Source: Bacteroides sp. (GTDB lineage Bacteria > Bacteroidota > Bacteroidia > Bacteroidales > Bacteroidaceae). Taken from it: a DNA stretch of 64,000 nucleotides. A model generated the notes under the pieces. The model was not told the origin of the DNA. It saw only the letters and a program-made list of their open reading frames with translations, and made no database searches. Positions within the stretch are counted from its first letter, which is position 1; each line of letters begins with the position of its first letter. Made by a program: the position numbers and the translations under genes. Positions 28,746 to 37,256 of the stretch are shown here, piece by piece. The stretch covers positions 14,472 through 78,471 of the forward strand of contig DXLO01000008.1 in the NCBI GenBank assembly GCA_019414665.1, given 5' to 3'.

Positions 28746-28811
28746 TGTCATTCTGAACAAGGTGAGGAATCTGTAATGAAGCATGGATTCGTCACTTTGT
28801 CCGGAATGACA
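28746..28811. repeat. REP-like inverted repeat after gpmI
   Basis: 26-bp arms (28746-28771, 28786-28811) match inverted at 22 positions. The outer part TGTCATTCTGAACA and the GAGGAATCTG word are related to the element at 2698-2786. It lies between the gpmI stop and the DUF3109 gene, and may also serve as a terminator hairpin. Confidence 0.7.
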
Positions 28812-28828
28812 TTTTAATTTAATAAGAG

Positions 28829-29410
28829 ATGATACAGATAGATGATGTTGTAATCTCCCTTGATGTGTTTCGTGAGAAATTTCTTTGTAATCTCGATGCC
28901 TGCAAAGGTGAGTGCTGCATAGAGGGAGATGCCGGTGCACCGGTGGAATTGGATGAAGTGGAAAAACTGGAAGAGGTGCTTCCTGTTATTTGGGACGAGC
29001 TTTCACCCGAGGCACGGGCGGTGATTGATAAGCAGGGAGTGGTTTATACAGATGAAGAGGGCGATTTGGTAACTTCCATCGTCAATCAGAAAGATTGTGT
29101 ATTTACCTGTTATGACGAGAAAGGGTATTGTTATTGTGCCATCGAGAAAGCCTTCCGGGCAGGTAAGACCGATTTCTATAAACCAATCTCTTGTCATCTT
29201 TATCCCATCCGTATAGGTGATTATGGCCCTTATAAAGCGGTGAATTACCATCGTTGGGATGTATGTAAAGCCGCCGTGTTATTGGGAAAAAAAGAGAACC
29301 TTCCTGTATACAAGTTCTTAAAGGAACCGTTGGTGCGGAAATTTGGTGAAGAATGGTATAAAGAGCTGGAGGTTGCGGCAGAAGAATTGAAGAAAAGAGG
29401 AATGATTTAA
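28829..29410 (+). CDS. DUF3109 family cysteine-rich protein
   Basis: 193-residue cytoplasmic-type protein of unknown function. Cysteines are clustered as in metal-binding proteins: C-x3-CC in CKGECC near residue 30, C-x3-C (CVFTC) near 92, C-x-C (YCYC) near 100, then single Cys in ISCHLYP and DVCKAA. The pattern resembles YkgJ-like or other Fe/Zn-binding families, so a metal or Fe-S centre is plausible but not shown. It follows gpmI by about 100 bp across a REP-like hairpin. Confidence 0.85.
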   Translation: MIQIDDVVISLDVFREKFLCNLDACKGECCIEGDAGAPVELDEVEKLEEVLPVIWDELSPEARAVIDKQGVVYTDEEGDLVTSIVNQKDCVFTCYDEKGYCYCAIEKAFRAGKTDFYKPISCHLYPIRIGDYGPYKAVNYHRWDVCKAAVLLGKKENLPVYKFLKEPLVRKFGEEWYKELEVAAEELKKRGMI

Positions 29411-29476
29411 GCATCTTCGGTTTTATTATCCCTGATTTATTACATTAACCGAAATTTAATACTACGAAAATACCCC

Positions 29477-30664
29477 ATGAAAAGACTACTCTTGTCATGC
29501 TGTATCTTATTATGCGTCGTATTGACTTTGAAGGCGCAAGAACAGCCGTTAATCAGTCCGGATGATTCTATCCGTAGTTTGGTGGGACGTTTGTTTCCTA
29601 ATAGCAATCCGAATCTTTCGGCACACATGAACCTGCAATTCTCCACTTCGGGAGTTGCCAACTTTATTGAAGGAGATTTAGAGGATGCCTCTTTTAAACT
29701 GAATCGTGTAAAACTGGAGATATTAGGTTCTTTCAGTAAACAATTTTCTTATCATTTCCGTCAGTCGTTTAATAAATACAGCAATCCCCACTCGTTGGAT
29801 AATTTGTCCTCTTCCATTGAGTATGCTTTGGTGAATTGGAAAATGTCTGATAAATTCACGTTGACTGCCGGAAAACAAGATATCGCTTTGGGTGGCTATG
29901 AATATTATGTCAATGCCATCAAAGTCCGCGAGTATAGTGAGTTTAATGATAACATCAGTTGTTATCAGGCAGGAGTGGCGGGAAGATTCAATCTGTCATC
30001 CACCAATGAGTTGGTGCTTCAGGTAGTAAATAACCGTAGTGGAGAAAATGATGAAACCTATCTTTACGGTTTGCCGCAAGGAGTGGAAAAAGCTAAAGTT
30101 CCTGTTCTGTCAACAGTCAATTGGAACGGGTTCTTCTTTGATAACGCGGTACAATTACGATATGCGGCCTCATATGGGCAGCTGGCGGAAGGTAAGAATC
30201 TTTGTTGTTTTACGGCGGGTAATATTTATGAGAAAGGCCCTGTTATTGCTTATATTGATTTAATGTATTCTCGTGAAGGGCTGGATAGCAAAGGCATTAT
30301 CAGTGATTTGCAAGGTCCTGTTTTAACAGCTCCGTCCACGGCGCAGAATGCGGAATACTTTAGTACCGTGGTAAACTTTGACTATCGCGTTCATCCCAAT
30401 TGGAATCTTTATTTGAAAGGCGCTTATGAGAGGGCAGGCATTTATAAAGCAAACGGGCATTTTGAGAAAGGGCTTTATCGTACTACATGGAATGCGCAGG
30501 CGTGTGTGGAATATTTCCCGATGCGTAATAGTGAACTGCTTATCTTTGCCCATCTTTTATATAAAGGGCATCATTTGACCCGGCGTGCGCAGGCTTTGGG
30601 AAGCACGAGTCCGGACACGCAACGTATTTCTGTCGGGTTGGTTTACTCTATTCCCGTTTTTTGA
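29477..30664 (+). CDS. OprO/OprP-type outer-membrane porin
   Basis: 395 residues with a signal peptide (cleavage near LKAQ) and alternating hydrophobic/polar strands ending in VYSIPVF, with a terminal aromatic typical of outer-membrane barrels. The family is phosphate-selective porin O/P-like by its strand motifs (VKLEILGSFSKQFSYHFRQSF and similar). In Bacteroidales these proteins are general anion or phosphate porins, but the specific solute is not predictable here. It is followed by the 22-bp array at 30703. Confidence 0.8.
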   Translation: MKRLLLSCCILLCVVLTLKAQEQPLISPDDSIRSLVGRLFPNSNPNLSAHMNLQFSTSGVANFIEGDLEDASFKLNRVKLEILGSFSKQFSYHFRQSFNKYSNPHSLDNLSSSIEYALVNWKMSDKFTLTAGKQDIALGGYEYYVNAIKVREYSEFNDNISCYQAGVAGRFNLSSTNELVLQVVNNRSGENDETYLYGLPQGVEKAKVPVLSTVNWNGFFFDNAVQLRYAASYGQLAEGKNLCCFTAGNIYEKGPVIAYIDLMYSREGLDSKGIISDLQGPVLTAPSTAQNAEYFSTVVNFDYRVHPNWNLYLKGAYERAGIYKANGHFEKGLYRTTWNAQACVEYFPMRNSELLIFAHLLYKGHHLTRRAQALGSTSPDTQRISVGLVYSIPVF

Positions 30665-30702
30665 TGTTCCTTATCATATCTTCACTCCGTTCCGTTTGAT
30701 AT

Positions 30703-30790
30703 TTCACATGGGTGAAGCAACTGCTTCACCCATGTGACAACGGCTGTTTACCTAAGTGAAATCGCTTCTTCACCAAGGTGAAGCAATGAA
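30703..30790. repeat. 22-bp-period palindromic array (locus A)
   Basis: Four units begin at 30703, 30725, 30747 and 30769. Each is a 14-bp imperfect palindrome of the form TTCACCnnGGTGAA (unit 4 is exact) plus an 8-bp spacer, giving a strict 22-bp period. Units 1 and 2 also pair with each other as perfect 16-bp arms with a 2-nt loop (30704-30737). It lies in the 267-bp gap between the porin and the subtilase genes, upstream of the promoter at 30859-30889. Function unknown: operator array, terminator or dispersed repeat. Confidence 0.85.
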
Positions 30791-30858
30791 CGCAGCCGGA
30801 CAAAAATACAAGAAAAAAGGCTTACCTTTTTATTTCAATGAGGTTGTTTCCCCTTTTC

Positions 30859-30889
30859 ATTGCAAGACCGGGGAAATACGCTATATTTG
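30859..30889 (+). promoter_or_regulatory. Promoter for the subtilase/PorV-like pair
   Basis: ATTG at 30859-30862, a 19-bp spacer, and TATATTTG at 30882-30889 fit the Bacteroidales -33/-7 layout. It lies 43 bp upstream of the subtilase ATG. Confidence 0.6.
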
Positions 30890-30931
30890 TGAAATAATTA
30901 ATTACTTCAACTAACAACACAGAATATTATA

Positions 30932-32788
30932 ATGAAAAAGACTGTCCTTTTTTTTCTGATGATTATATTGATAGCCTCGTGCCATCAAGAAGAAATTCCT
31001 TCTGTTTCCGATAAACCGGAAGGGAATCAGCTGATTTTTGATTTATCAGATGAAGATGCACTTCAGGGTTGTATTTATGTGAAACTGAAAGAAGAACCTA
31101 CAGAAGAGGTGCAGATAAGGAGTATTGGCAACACGGTAAGGACAGGAATTAAGGTGTTGGACCGGGCTGCCTCTTCTTTGAAAATAGAGAGAATGGAACG
31201 TACGTTTCCCTACGCCGGCAAATTTGAAGAACGTACTCGTAAGGAGGGGCTTCATTTATGGTACAATGTTTGGTTCTCCAAAGACACATCAGCGACTCGT
31301 GCAGCTGCTGAAGTAGCTTTTCTAGATGGTATTGAAATGGCTGTTCCTGTTCCTAAGATAGTTTCCAGGGCAAGGCCGGAAACAGTATGGGATATGTATG
31401 GTATCAGAGTGGGGGAGTGGTTGTTCAATGATCCGGATTTATCCAAACAATGGTATTTTGATAATCCCGGTACAGAATCCTGGCAGAGGGAAGGTGCGGA
31501 TATCCGTTTAGTTGATGTGTGGAAACAATACAATGGGAATCCGGCTATTATTGTAGCGGTTGTAGATGGCGGCATTAATCAGGAGCATCCTGATTTGCAG
31601 GATAATTTATGGACGAATCCGGGTGAGATACCAAAGAATGGTATAGATGATGATGGCAATGGGTATATAGATGATGTACATGGTTATAATTTTGTAGATG
31701 ATAATGCAATTTTGGTCCCTCATCGTCACGGAACTCATGTGGCGGGTACTATTGGTGCGACAAATAATAATGAAACAGGTATCAGCAGCATTGCAGGAGG
31801 GAACGGAACTCCCGGCAGTGGGGTGAAACTCATGAGTTGCCAAATTTTAAAAAGTCTGACTTCCACTGGAGGAGAAGTCGCTTCTGATCCGTTTATTGCT
31901 GCCGCTATTAAATATGGTGCTGATAATGGAGCTGTTATCAGTCAGAATAGTTGGGGATACGCTGTCGGAACGGGGAGGAATACCTCTTCATATATTAATC
32001 CTGTACATAAGGAAGCCATTGATTACTTTATAAAATATGCCGGATGTGATAACAACGGAGAGCAACTTGACGGAAGTCCAATGAAAGGAGGGATTGTATT
32101 GTTTGCATCAGGCAATGCGAATACTTCTGACCCCAGGATAGCGGCGCCGGCTGATTATGACAAGGTAGTTGCGGTTGCAGCCATTGAGGCCGATTATAGA
32201 AAGGCTTCTTATTCCAATTATGGTACATATATGGATATTTCTGCTCCCGGAGGAGCATTGAACGGAGATGGGCGGATATGGAGTACGACTACAAAACTGG
32301 CCGGTAATTATGAATATCTGGCCGGTACATCTATGGCGTGTCCGCTGGTCAGCGGTGTGGCAGCACTGGTGATAGAGAAGTATGGGGTAGGCAAGAAAGG
32401 TTTTACACCGGAAACTCTGAAGGAAATCCTCTATCAAAGCGCATACGATTTGGATGAATATAATCCGAGGTATACCGGCCAGTTGGGGCACGGATGCGTG
32501 GATGCCACAGCTGCTTTAAAGATAGATGTTTCTAATCTTCATCCTTTTACATTGAAGTCCAATCAGGTAACTGATAATACTCTGATATTTAGTGTAAGCA
32601 GCAGTATGGCTGGTAATGGAGAACTGACTTTGTATAATGGCATTGGCAATAAGGTGCTGAGTCTTCATTTGGAACTTGAAGCCGCCTCCTTGCATTCTGT
32701 GGACATAACCAAGCTTTCTGCCGGATATTATACATTGGTGTACCGAGCGAACGGGATGGAGATCAGAGAGAAATTTATCAAGTACTAA
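30932..32788 (+). CDS. S8 subtilisin-like protease lipoprotein with T9SS-like C-terminal tail
   Basis: 618-residue secreted serine protease. The lipoprotein signal ends at Cys in IASCHQ. An N-terminal propeptide-like region (~35-150) precedes the peptidase S8 domain with catalytic Asp212 (VVDGG), His266 (HGTHVAG) and Ser467 (GTSMACP). After residue ~525 there is an ~85-residue beta-rich tail ending in TKLSAGYYTLVYRANGMEIR and KFIKY. This resembles the type IX secretion sorting domain from family knowledge, where G-x-Y-x-x-x-[ILV] and a terminal K-F-[IV]-K are common. The next gene, 22 bp downstream, encodes a PorV-like protein, the factor that works with such tails. No other type IX component is in the window. 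Confidence 0.9.
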   Translation: MKKTVLFFLMIILIASCHQEEIPSVSDKPEGNQLIFDLSDEDALQGCIYVKLKEEPTEEVQIRSIGNTVRTGIKVLDRAASSLKIERMERTFPYAGKFEERTRKEGLHLWYNVWFSKDTSATRAAAEVAFLDGIEMAVPVPKIVSRARPETVWDMYGIRVGEWLFNDPDLSKQWYFDNPGTESWQREGADIRLVDVWKQYNGNPAIIVAVVDGGINQEHPDLQDNLWTNPGEIPKNGIDDDGNGYIDDVHGYNFVDDNAILVPHRHGTHVAGTIGATNNNETGISSIAGGNGTPGSGVKLMSCQILKSLTSTGGEVASDPFIAAAIKYGADNGAVISQNSWGYAVGTGRNTSSYINPVHKEAIDYFIKYAGCDNNGEQLDGSPMKGGIVLFASGNANTSDPRIAAPADYDKVVAVAAIEADYRKASYSNYGTYMDISAPGGALNGDGRIWSTTTKLAGNYEYLAGTSMACPLVSGVAALVIEKYGVGKKGFTPETLKEILYQSAYDLDEYNPRYTGQLGHGCVDATAALKIDVSNLHPFTLKSNQVTDNTLIFSVSSSMAGNGELTLYNGIGNKVLSLHLELEAASLHSVDITKLSAGYYTLVYRANGMEIREKFIKY

Positions 32789-32810
32789 TCCTGATAAAAT
32801 GAAATAGGAC

Positions 32811-33791
32811 ATGAAACGAATAGGACTATATCTGTTTATAATAGGCATAACTTTTATTAAAGCTTATGGACAAGAGGATTCCGGACCTGTCAATACCGGA
32901 GCGGCAAACTATCTGACTATACCGGTTGATGCACGCAGCGCAGCCATGGGAGGTGCCGGTGTGGCGATTTCGAGGGTAAATAATGCCGTTTTCCATAATG
33001 GTGCGGCAACTTTATCGGAGGCCATGCACAAAGGTGGGGTTACGTATACTTATTCCCCGTGGATGCGTGACTATGAGTCTGGATACTCTCTTCATAGTTT
33101 AGGCGGTTTTTATAAAATTAATAAGCGCAATGCCATTCTGTTAGGTTTCCGTTATTTCGGCTATCCGGAGATGGATGGAATAGGGGAGGATGCTTCGGGA
33201 ATACATCCCAAAGAAATAGCTGTGGCGGCAGGTTATGCATACGAGGTCATAAAGAATCTTTCGGTTTCCGCTACTTTTAAATATCTGTATTCGGATATGG
33301 GTAAGATAGGAAATAGCAACGGTGCGAGTTCTGTGGCTTTTGATTTGGGGATATTATATAAGCGTGAGATAAAGGATTGGGAAGGTGCCGGTTGGTCGGT
33401 CGGGATTCATGCGAGTAATCTTGGACCGAAAATAAAATACCTAACCTCTAAAGAGGCTCTTCCTGCAATGGTCAAAGTAGGAGGTGCTGCTGACTTGCCT
33501 TTTGCATCAATGCATAGGTTGACTTTGACCGCTGATCTGGGTTACAGGCTTTCCCCCGATGATGTACAGGCGTTAAATGTAAGTGCCGGGGCGGAATATG
33601 CATGGATGGAGCATCTCATGTTGCGTGGCGGTTATCATTATGGTGATAAGAATAAAGGAGATGCCAGTTATGCTACGGCCGGGGCAGGAGTGGAATATGC
33701 AGGTGTGCATTTGGATTTTGCGTGGATGTTTGCGGGACATGAATGTCTTGCCAGAAATACGTTTTGGATTTCTTTAGGATACTCTTTTTAA
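32811..33791 (+). CDS. PorV-like outer-membrane protein
   Basis: 326 residues with signal peptide (cleavage near AYGQ) and a beta-barrel pattern ending in WISLGYSF. The start of the mature protein, LTIPVDARSAAMGGAGVA, and the YSPWMRDYESGYSLHSLGG and GFRYFGYPEMDG segments match the PorV/PorQ family, FadL-like barrels that hand T9SS cargo to the attachment complex. It is 22 bp downstream of the subtilase with the T9SS-like tail, in an apparent two-gene operon ended by the hairpin at 33808. Homology call is by pattern; a search would settle PorV versus PorQ or a more general OM family. Confidence 0.78.
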   Translation: MKRIGLYLFIIGITFIKAYGQEDSGPVNTGAANYLTIPVDARSAAMGGAGVAISRVNNAVFHNGAATLSEAMHKGGVTYTYSPWMRDYESGYSLHSLGGFYKINKRNAILLGFRYFGYPEMDGIGEDASGIHPKEIAVAAGYAYEVIKNLSVSATFKYLYSDMGKIGNSNGASSVAFDLGILYKREIKDWEGAGWSVGIHASNLGPKIKYLTSKEALPAMVKVGGAADLPFASMHRLTLTADLGYRLSPDDVQALNVSAGAEYAWMEHLMLRGGYHYGDKNKGDASYATAGAGVEYAGVHLDFAWMFAGHECLARNTFWISLGYSF

Positions 33792-33807
33792 CTCTTGCAC
33801 GGTTAGT

Positions 33808-33852
33808 CCTAGAAGCCTATATACATATATATACATATATTAGGCTTCTAGG
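33808..33852. terminator. Bidirectional terminator between PorV-like and GH53 genes
   Basis: Perfect 12-bp arms CCTAGAAGCCTA / TAGGCTTCTAGG around a TATATACATA-rich loop, located between convergent genes. Confidence 0.8.
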
Positions 33853-33887
33853 TTATCGATTATTAACAGGAAGATTATGAGTTATCT

Positions 33888-35030
33888 TTACTTTCTTTTT
33901 GTAGATGATTGGAATGCATTCATAATGGCTGTGGGTTTTCCGTTTTTGTCAAAGGCTCCCATATCATATCCGTTCCATTCGTAACATTCCGGTTCCCAGT
34001 ACCATACACCAGCGCAAGATTCCATGTCTCGGGCTTTGTTTATAAAATCGGCAAGGACTTGGGCGGAAGCGGAATCATTTTGTTTTACCCCTATTTCGGT
34101 TATCATGACTTTTACTTGGAAAGTCTTTGCTAGTTGGCTGATGTGTTTTAATGCTAACAAGTTCATTTCTTGCCATAATTTTGTGGAATGAGTTTGTGGA
34201 TAGTGTGACAGGCCAATCATATCCAATTTTCCTCCAGCTTCTTTGAACTGCTTGAACCACCAAGTTAAGTCGTCCCAGGCATTGTCTATGTGAACAATAA
34301 CGATACTTTGGGGGAAGATTTTTTTTACGGCATCGTAGCCGGTATTGACAAACTCGGCCAGATTTTGTGTGTTTTGTGGATATTTCACTCGCTCATTGGT
34401 ACTGTTTAAGCCTTTGACATCACATTCTCGGATATCATAGAATGCACCGCTGAGTGCGACATTCTCATCCCACAACATTCCTGGACGGATTTCGTTACCC
34501 ACTTGTACCCATCGTGGGGATATGTCTTCCGCCTTTAATGCTTGCAAGATGTCGATGGTATGGGCGGCAATGGCCGTCTTTAGTTCCGCTACTGATTTGC
34601 CGATCCATGCCTTGGGCTTGAACTGTTGTCCGGGATCAGCCCATGAGTCGCTGTAATGGAAGTCTACCATGACATCCAGACCTTGTTCTTTGGCTCGTCG
34701 GGCTTTGTTCACAACGTCTTGTTTACTGTTCCATCTGTCTTTGGGATTTACCCATACGCGCAGGCGGATGGCATTTATGCCCAGCTCTTTCATCAGTTGG
34801 AAGCAGTCGGTTTCTATGCCTTCATGATTGTAAAACTTCAACCCTTTTTTTTCCATTTCACTCACCCAACTGATGTCGGCTCCTTGAGTAAAACTGGTTT
34901 TGGAAGGTGCTGGTGTATCGGAATTATCTGTTCCGGACTGTTCGTTGCCGTGGCTTCCGCAAGCTGACGAGGATAATACCAGCAAAGCGGTTAGCATATA
35001 ATTCTTGAGGTTATGATATATTTCTTTCAT
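33888..35030 (-). CDS. GH53 endo-beta-1,4-galactanase lipoprotein
   Basis: 380 residues with a lipoprotein signal ending at Cys in SSSACGS. GH53 arabinogalactan endo-galactanase features: GADISWVSEMEKKG at the start of the TIM barrel, LRVWVNP, VDFHYSDSWADPGQQ, acid/base Glu in VQVGNEIRPGMLW and the nucleophile Glu in VMITEIGV. It probably cleaves beta-1,4-galactan at the cell surface. The gene follows susG by 13 bp on the same strand, so it appears to be cotranscribed with the starch operon, although its substrate is not starch. Confidence 0.9.
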   Translation of the reverse strand: MKEIYHNLKNYMLTALLVLSSSACGSHGNEQSGTDNSDTPAPSKTSFTQGADISWVSEMEKKGLKFYNHEGIETDCFQLMKELGINAIRLRVWVNPKDRWNSKQDVVNKARRAKEQGLDVMVDFHYSDSWADPGQQFKPKAWIGKSVAELKTAIAAHTIDILQALKAEDISPRWVQVGNEIRPGMLWDENVALSGAFYDIRECDVKGLNSTNERVKYPQNTQNLAEFVNTGYDAVKKIFPQSIVIVHIDNAWDDLTWWFKQFKEAGGKLDMIGLSHYPQTHSTKLWQEMNLLALKHISQLAKTFQVKVMITEIGVKQNDSASAQVLADFINKARDMESCAGVWYWEPECYEWNGYDMGAFDKNGKPTAIMNAFQSSTKRK

Positions 35031-35043
35031 GTGTTTTCGTATA

Positions 35044-37125
35044 TTAGTTTTTTAGAAGATAGACAACGGAGGCATATCCGTCTAGTTTTAAATAAAAGTT
35101 TCCATGGTCTTCCTTCTCCTGTACATTTCCGGATACGGCGATAGCTTTCTCCGTCCTGTCCGTCAAGGGAATCTCTATTTCAGAATTGCCAAAATTATGA
35201 ATAACCAATAGTTTCTCGCTATCTTTAGTCATGTACCAGGCGGCAATACTTTTGTATTTTTTTTCTCCCTCTCCCGATTCGTTGAACAGAGCATGACGGG
35301 TCATGGTTCCTTGGGCCAGCGCTGGATAGGTGTTACGCAATGCGGTAAAGATCAAGTAGGTATTCAATACTGACTGATGGTCTGCCGTCTGTTTGGTTAC
35401 ATCGGGGATGTTTGTGCTTACTGTGGCATCTATTTTGTCGGTATAGTGGGTGGTATAACTGTCTCCCCACAACATAGGTCCGCGTACATATTCATCTCCT
35501 TTGTCTTTGGTGCCGTATAATCCTAGTTCTTCACCATAATAAATATAAGGTGAGCCGGGAGTAGTGAGCAGGACAGCGGCTGCTAATTTCTCCTTGGCGG
35601 TAGATTTACCTAGCTTGGAGGCTGCACGATCTTCATCATGGTTGCTTAGTTTGGTTGCTGCGATGTACCCGGGACGATAGGCGGCATATTCTTGCCTATA
35701 GTTCAGGATGTCTTTGGTGAAATAACATCCGGTGGCATTATTGAGAGCCCATTCCAGACGATACCAGAAAGAGAACTCGAACAAAGCGGGCAGACCGGCA
35801 TAATAGGGGGCTACTTCGTTGTATTCGGACAGTACTTCACCCACCATGTAGAAATTGTCCGTGTGTCCTTTTTGCTTGTAATAAGTGTTCATGTCTTCGT
35901 AGAACATATTCAGGAAACGGGGATTTTCGTTGCTGGTAGCACTGTGGTAGATGTGCTTGACAGCATCCAGCCGCAGTCCGTCCACACCTCGGTCTATCCA
36001 TCCTTTGGCACTGTTTGCCATGGCTATGTACGCAGGGGAAGAAGTGGCTTGTTCCACCGCACCATAGTTGAGGTCGGCAAAGTAGTCGGTGGCAAACTGG
36101 GAATGATAATACCATAAGTTCATGGAATCGAACAGAATATCGGCCGCTGTTTTGTTATCAAGAGTGAATGCAGTTCCCAAAGTGACTTTGTGGGAAGCAG
36201 AAGTAGCACCGTATTTAGTTCCTGCAGGCCAAGAAGGATCGTTACTAGTGCGGATTAGAAATCCCCAAGAGGACACGAAGTCTGTGGTCAGTTCATAATG
36301 GTTGTTCCCTTTGTCATAGAATTTTTTACATATGCCTTCTCCGAAATAAAGGTATTTGGCTCCGTTTGTGCCGGGGTCAGGGTTGTCCGCATCGGCTTTT
36401 TCGGCCCGGGTTACTGTGATGGTGGGTTGCGAGGCTTTGCTCCAGTCGAGGCTGAATGTATAGATGCCTTTTACTTCTGTATCTTCGGAGGAGGTTGCGA
36501 ACCATTCATTGGCGGCATATTCTTCTTTGGGTATCATGGCTATTTTTCCTTCTGCTATCTCTGTTTGAGGAGATTGGGAGAAGAGATAGTAGCTACGATA
36601 AAGATTATCAGTAGATGAGGTGGCTTCCTTGAACCAAGGGTGGGCTTTGCCCGTATGGTTCATTACATAATCCAGGTATATTTTTATGTTGCGCTTGTGG
36701 GCTTCGGTGATGAGGCGGTCGAAGTCGGCCTCTGTACCTAGTTTGGGATTGACTTTGGTATGGTCTGTCACATCATAGCCGTGATAGGACATGGCAGGAT
36801 GGATGGGGGAGAGCCAGAGGGCTGTCACTCCGAGGCTGTTGATGTAATCCAGCTTGTCAATGAGTCCGTTGAGGTCGCCGTATTTGTCACCGTCTTTGTC
36901 TGCAAAGGAGTAAACTAATAATTGATAGGAGATGTCGGCACGCTTGGTACCATCCCAATTGTCGGGGGCGGCAGTGATATTTTTCCAAGTGGCGGTAGGA
37001 GGATCAGGGTTTTCGGGAGTCGGAGGAACCGGTATTTCCGGCGAATCGTCAGAACAGGCTTGTGACAGAGGTACCAAGCAAAGCAGGAATAGTATACCTA
37101 CTAGAAAGAGATGGATTCGTTTCAT
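35044..37125 (-). CDS. susG: SusG outer-membrane alpha-amylase (GH13)
   Basis: Surface endo-alpha-amylase that cuts starch before import. About 693 residues, nearly identical in length to the B. thetaiotaomicron protein as I recall it (692). A lipoprotein signal ends at Cys in LSQACSDD. The GH13 nucleophile Asp is in GLRLDAVKHI, the acid Glu in MVGEVLSEY and the third Asp in LSNHDEDRA. A ~120-residue insertion around residues 215-335 sits in domain B where SusG carries its CBM58. The ATG at 37125 starts the signal peptide cleanly; a longer in-frame start would add a non-signal extension through the structured spacer. Confidence 0.95.
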   Translation of the reverse strand: MKRIHLFLVGILFLLCLVPLSQACSDDSPEIPVPPTPENPDPPTATWKNITAAPDNWDGTKRADISYQLLVYSFADKDGDKYGDLNGLIDKLDYINSLGVTALWLSPIHPAMSYHGYDVTDHTKVNPKLGTEADFDRLITEAHKRNIKIYLDYVMNHTGKAHPWFKEATSSTDNLYRSYYLFSQSPQTEIAEGKIAMIPKEEYAANEWFATSSEDTEVKGIYTFSLDWSKASQPTITVTRAEKADADNPDPGTNGAKYLYFGEGICKKFYDKGNNHYELTTDFVSSWGFLIRTSNDPSWPAGTKYGATSASHKVTLGTAFTLDNKTAADILFDSMNLWYYHSQFATDYFADLNYGAVEQATSSPAYIAMANSAKGWIDRGVDGLRLDAVKHIYHSATSNENPRFLNMFYEDMNTYYKQKGHTDNFYMVGEVLSEYNEVAPYYAGLPALFEFSFWYRLEWALNNATGCYFTKDILNYRQEYAAYRPGYIAATKLSNHDEDRAASKLGKSTAKEKLAAAVLLTTPGSPYIYYGEELGLYGTKDKGDEYVRGPMLWGDSYTTHYTDKIDATVSTNIPDVTKQTADHQSVLNTYLIFTALRNTYPALAQGTMTRHALFNESGEGEKKYKSIAAWYMTKDSEKLLVIHNFGNSEIEIPLTDRTEKAIAVSGNVQEKEDHGNFYLKLDGYASVVYLLKN

Positions 37126-37157
37126 GGTTTCTTTGTTTATAAGGGGTAAAAGAATAA

Positions 37158-37247
37158 GGCGGAGTACAGTATTACGGAAATTCCGCAAGCCGTAAACCGC
37201 CTTTTGTCGGTATAGGTACGGGGAGGATACAAGAAGCGTACCTATAC
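37158..37247. promoter_or_regulatory. Structured spacer between susF and susG
   Basis: The gap holds a perfect 11-bp inverted repeat (GTATAGGTACG 37210-37220 / CGTACCTATAC 37237-37247) and, nearer susG, a GGCGG...CCGCC bracket with an inner ACGGAAATTCCG-type stem at about 37158-37201. Such hairpins could cause processing or partial termination before susG. Confidence 0.5.
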
Positions 37248-37256
37248 TTGTATTGA

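Noticed and set aside
33808..33852. Considered as a 22-bp-array relative or recombination site
   Set aside because: A simple perfect stem between convergent genes; terminator is sufficient explanation.
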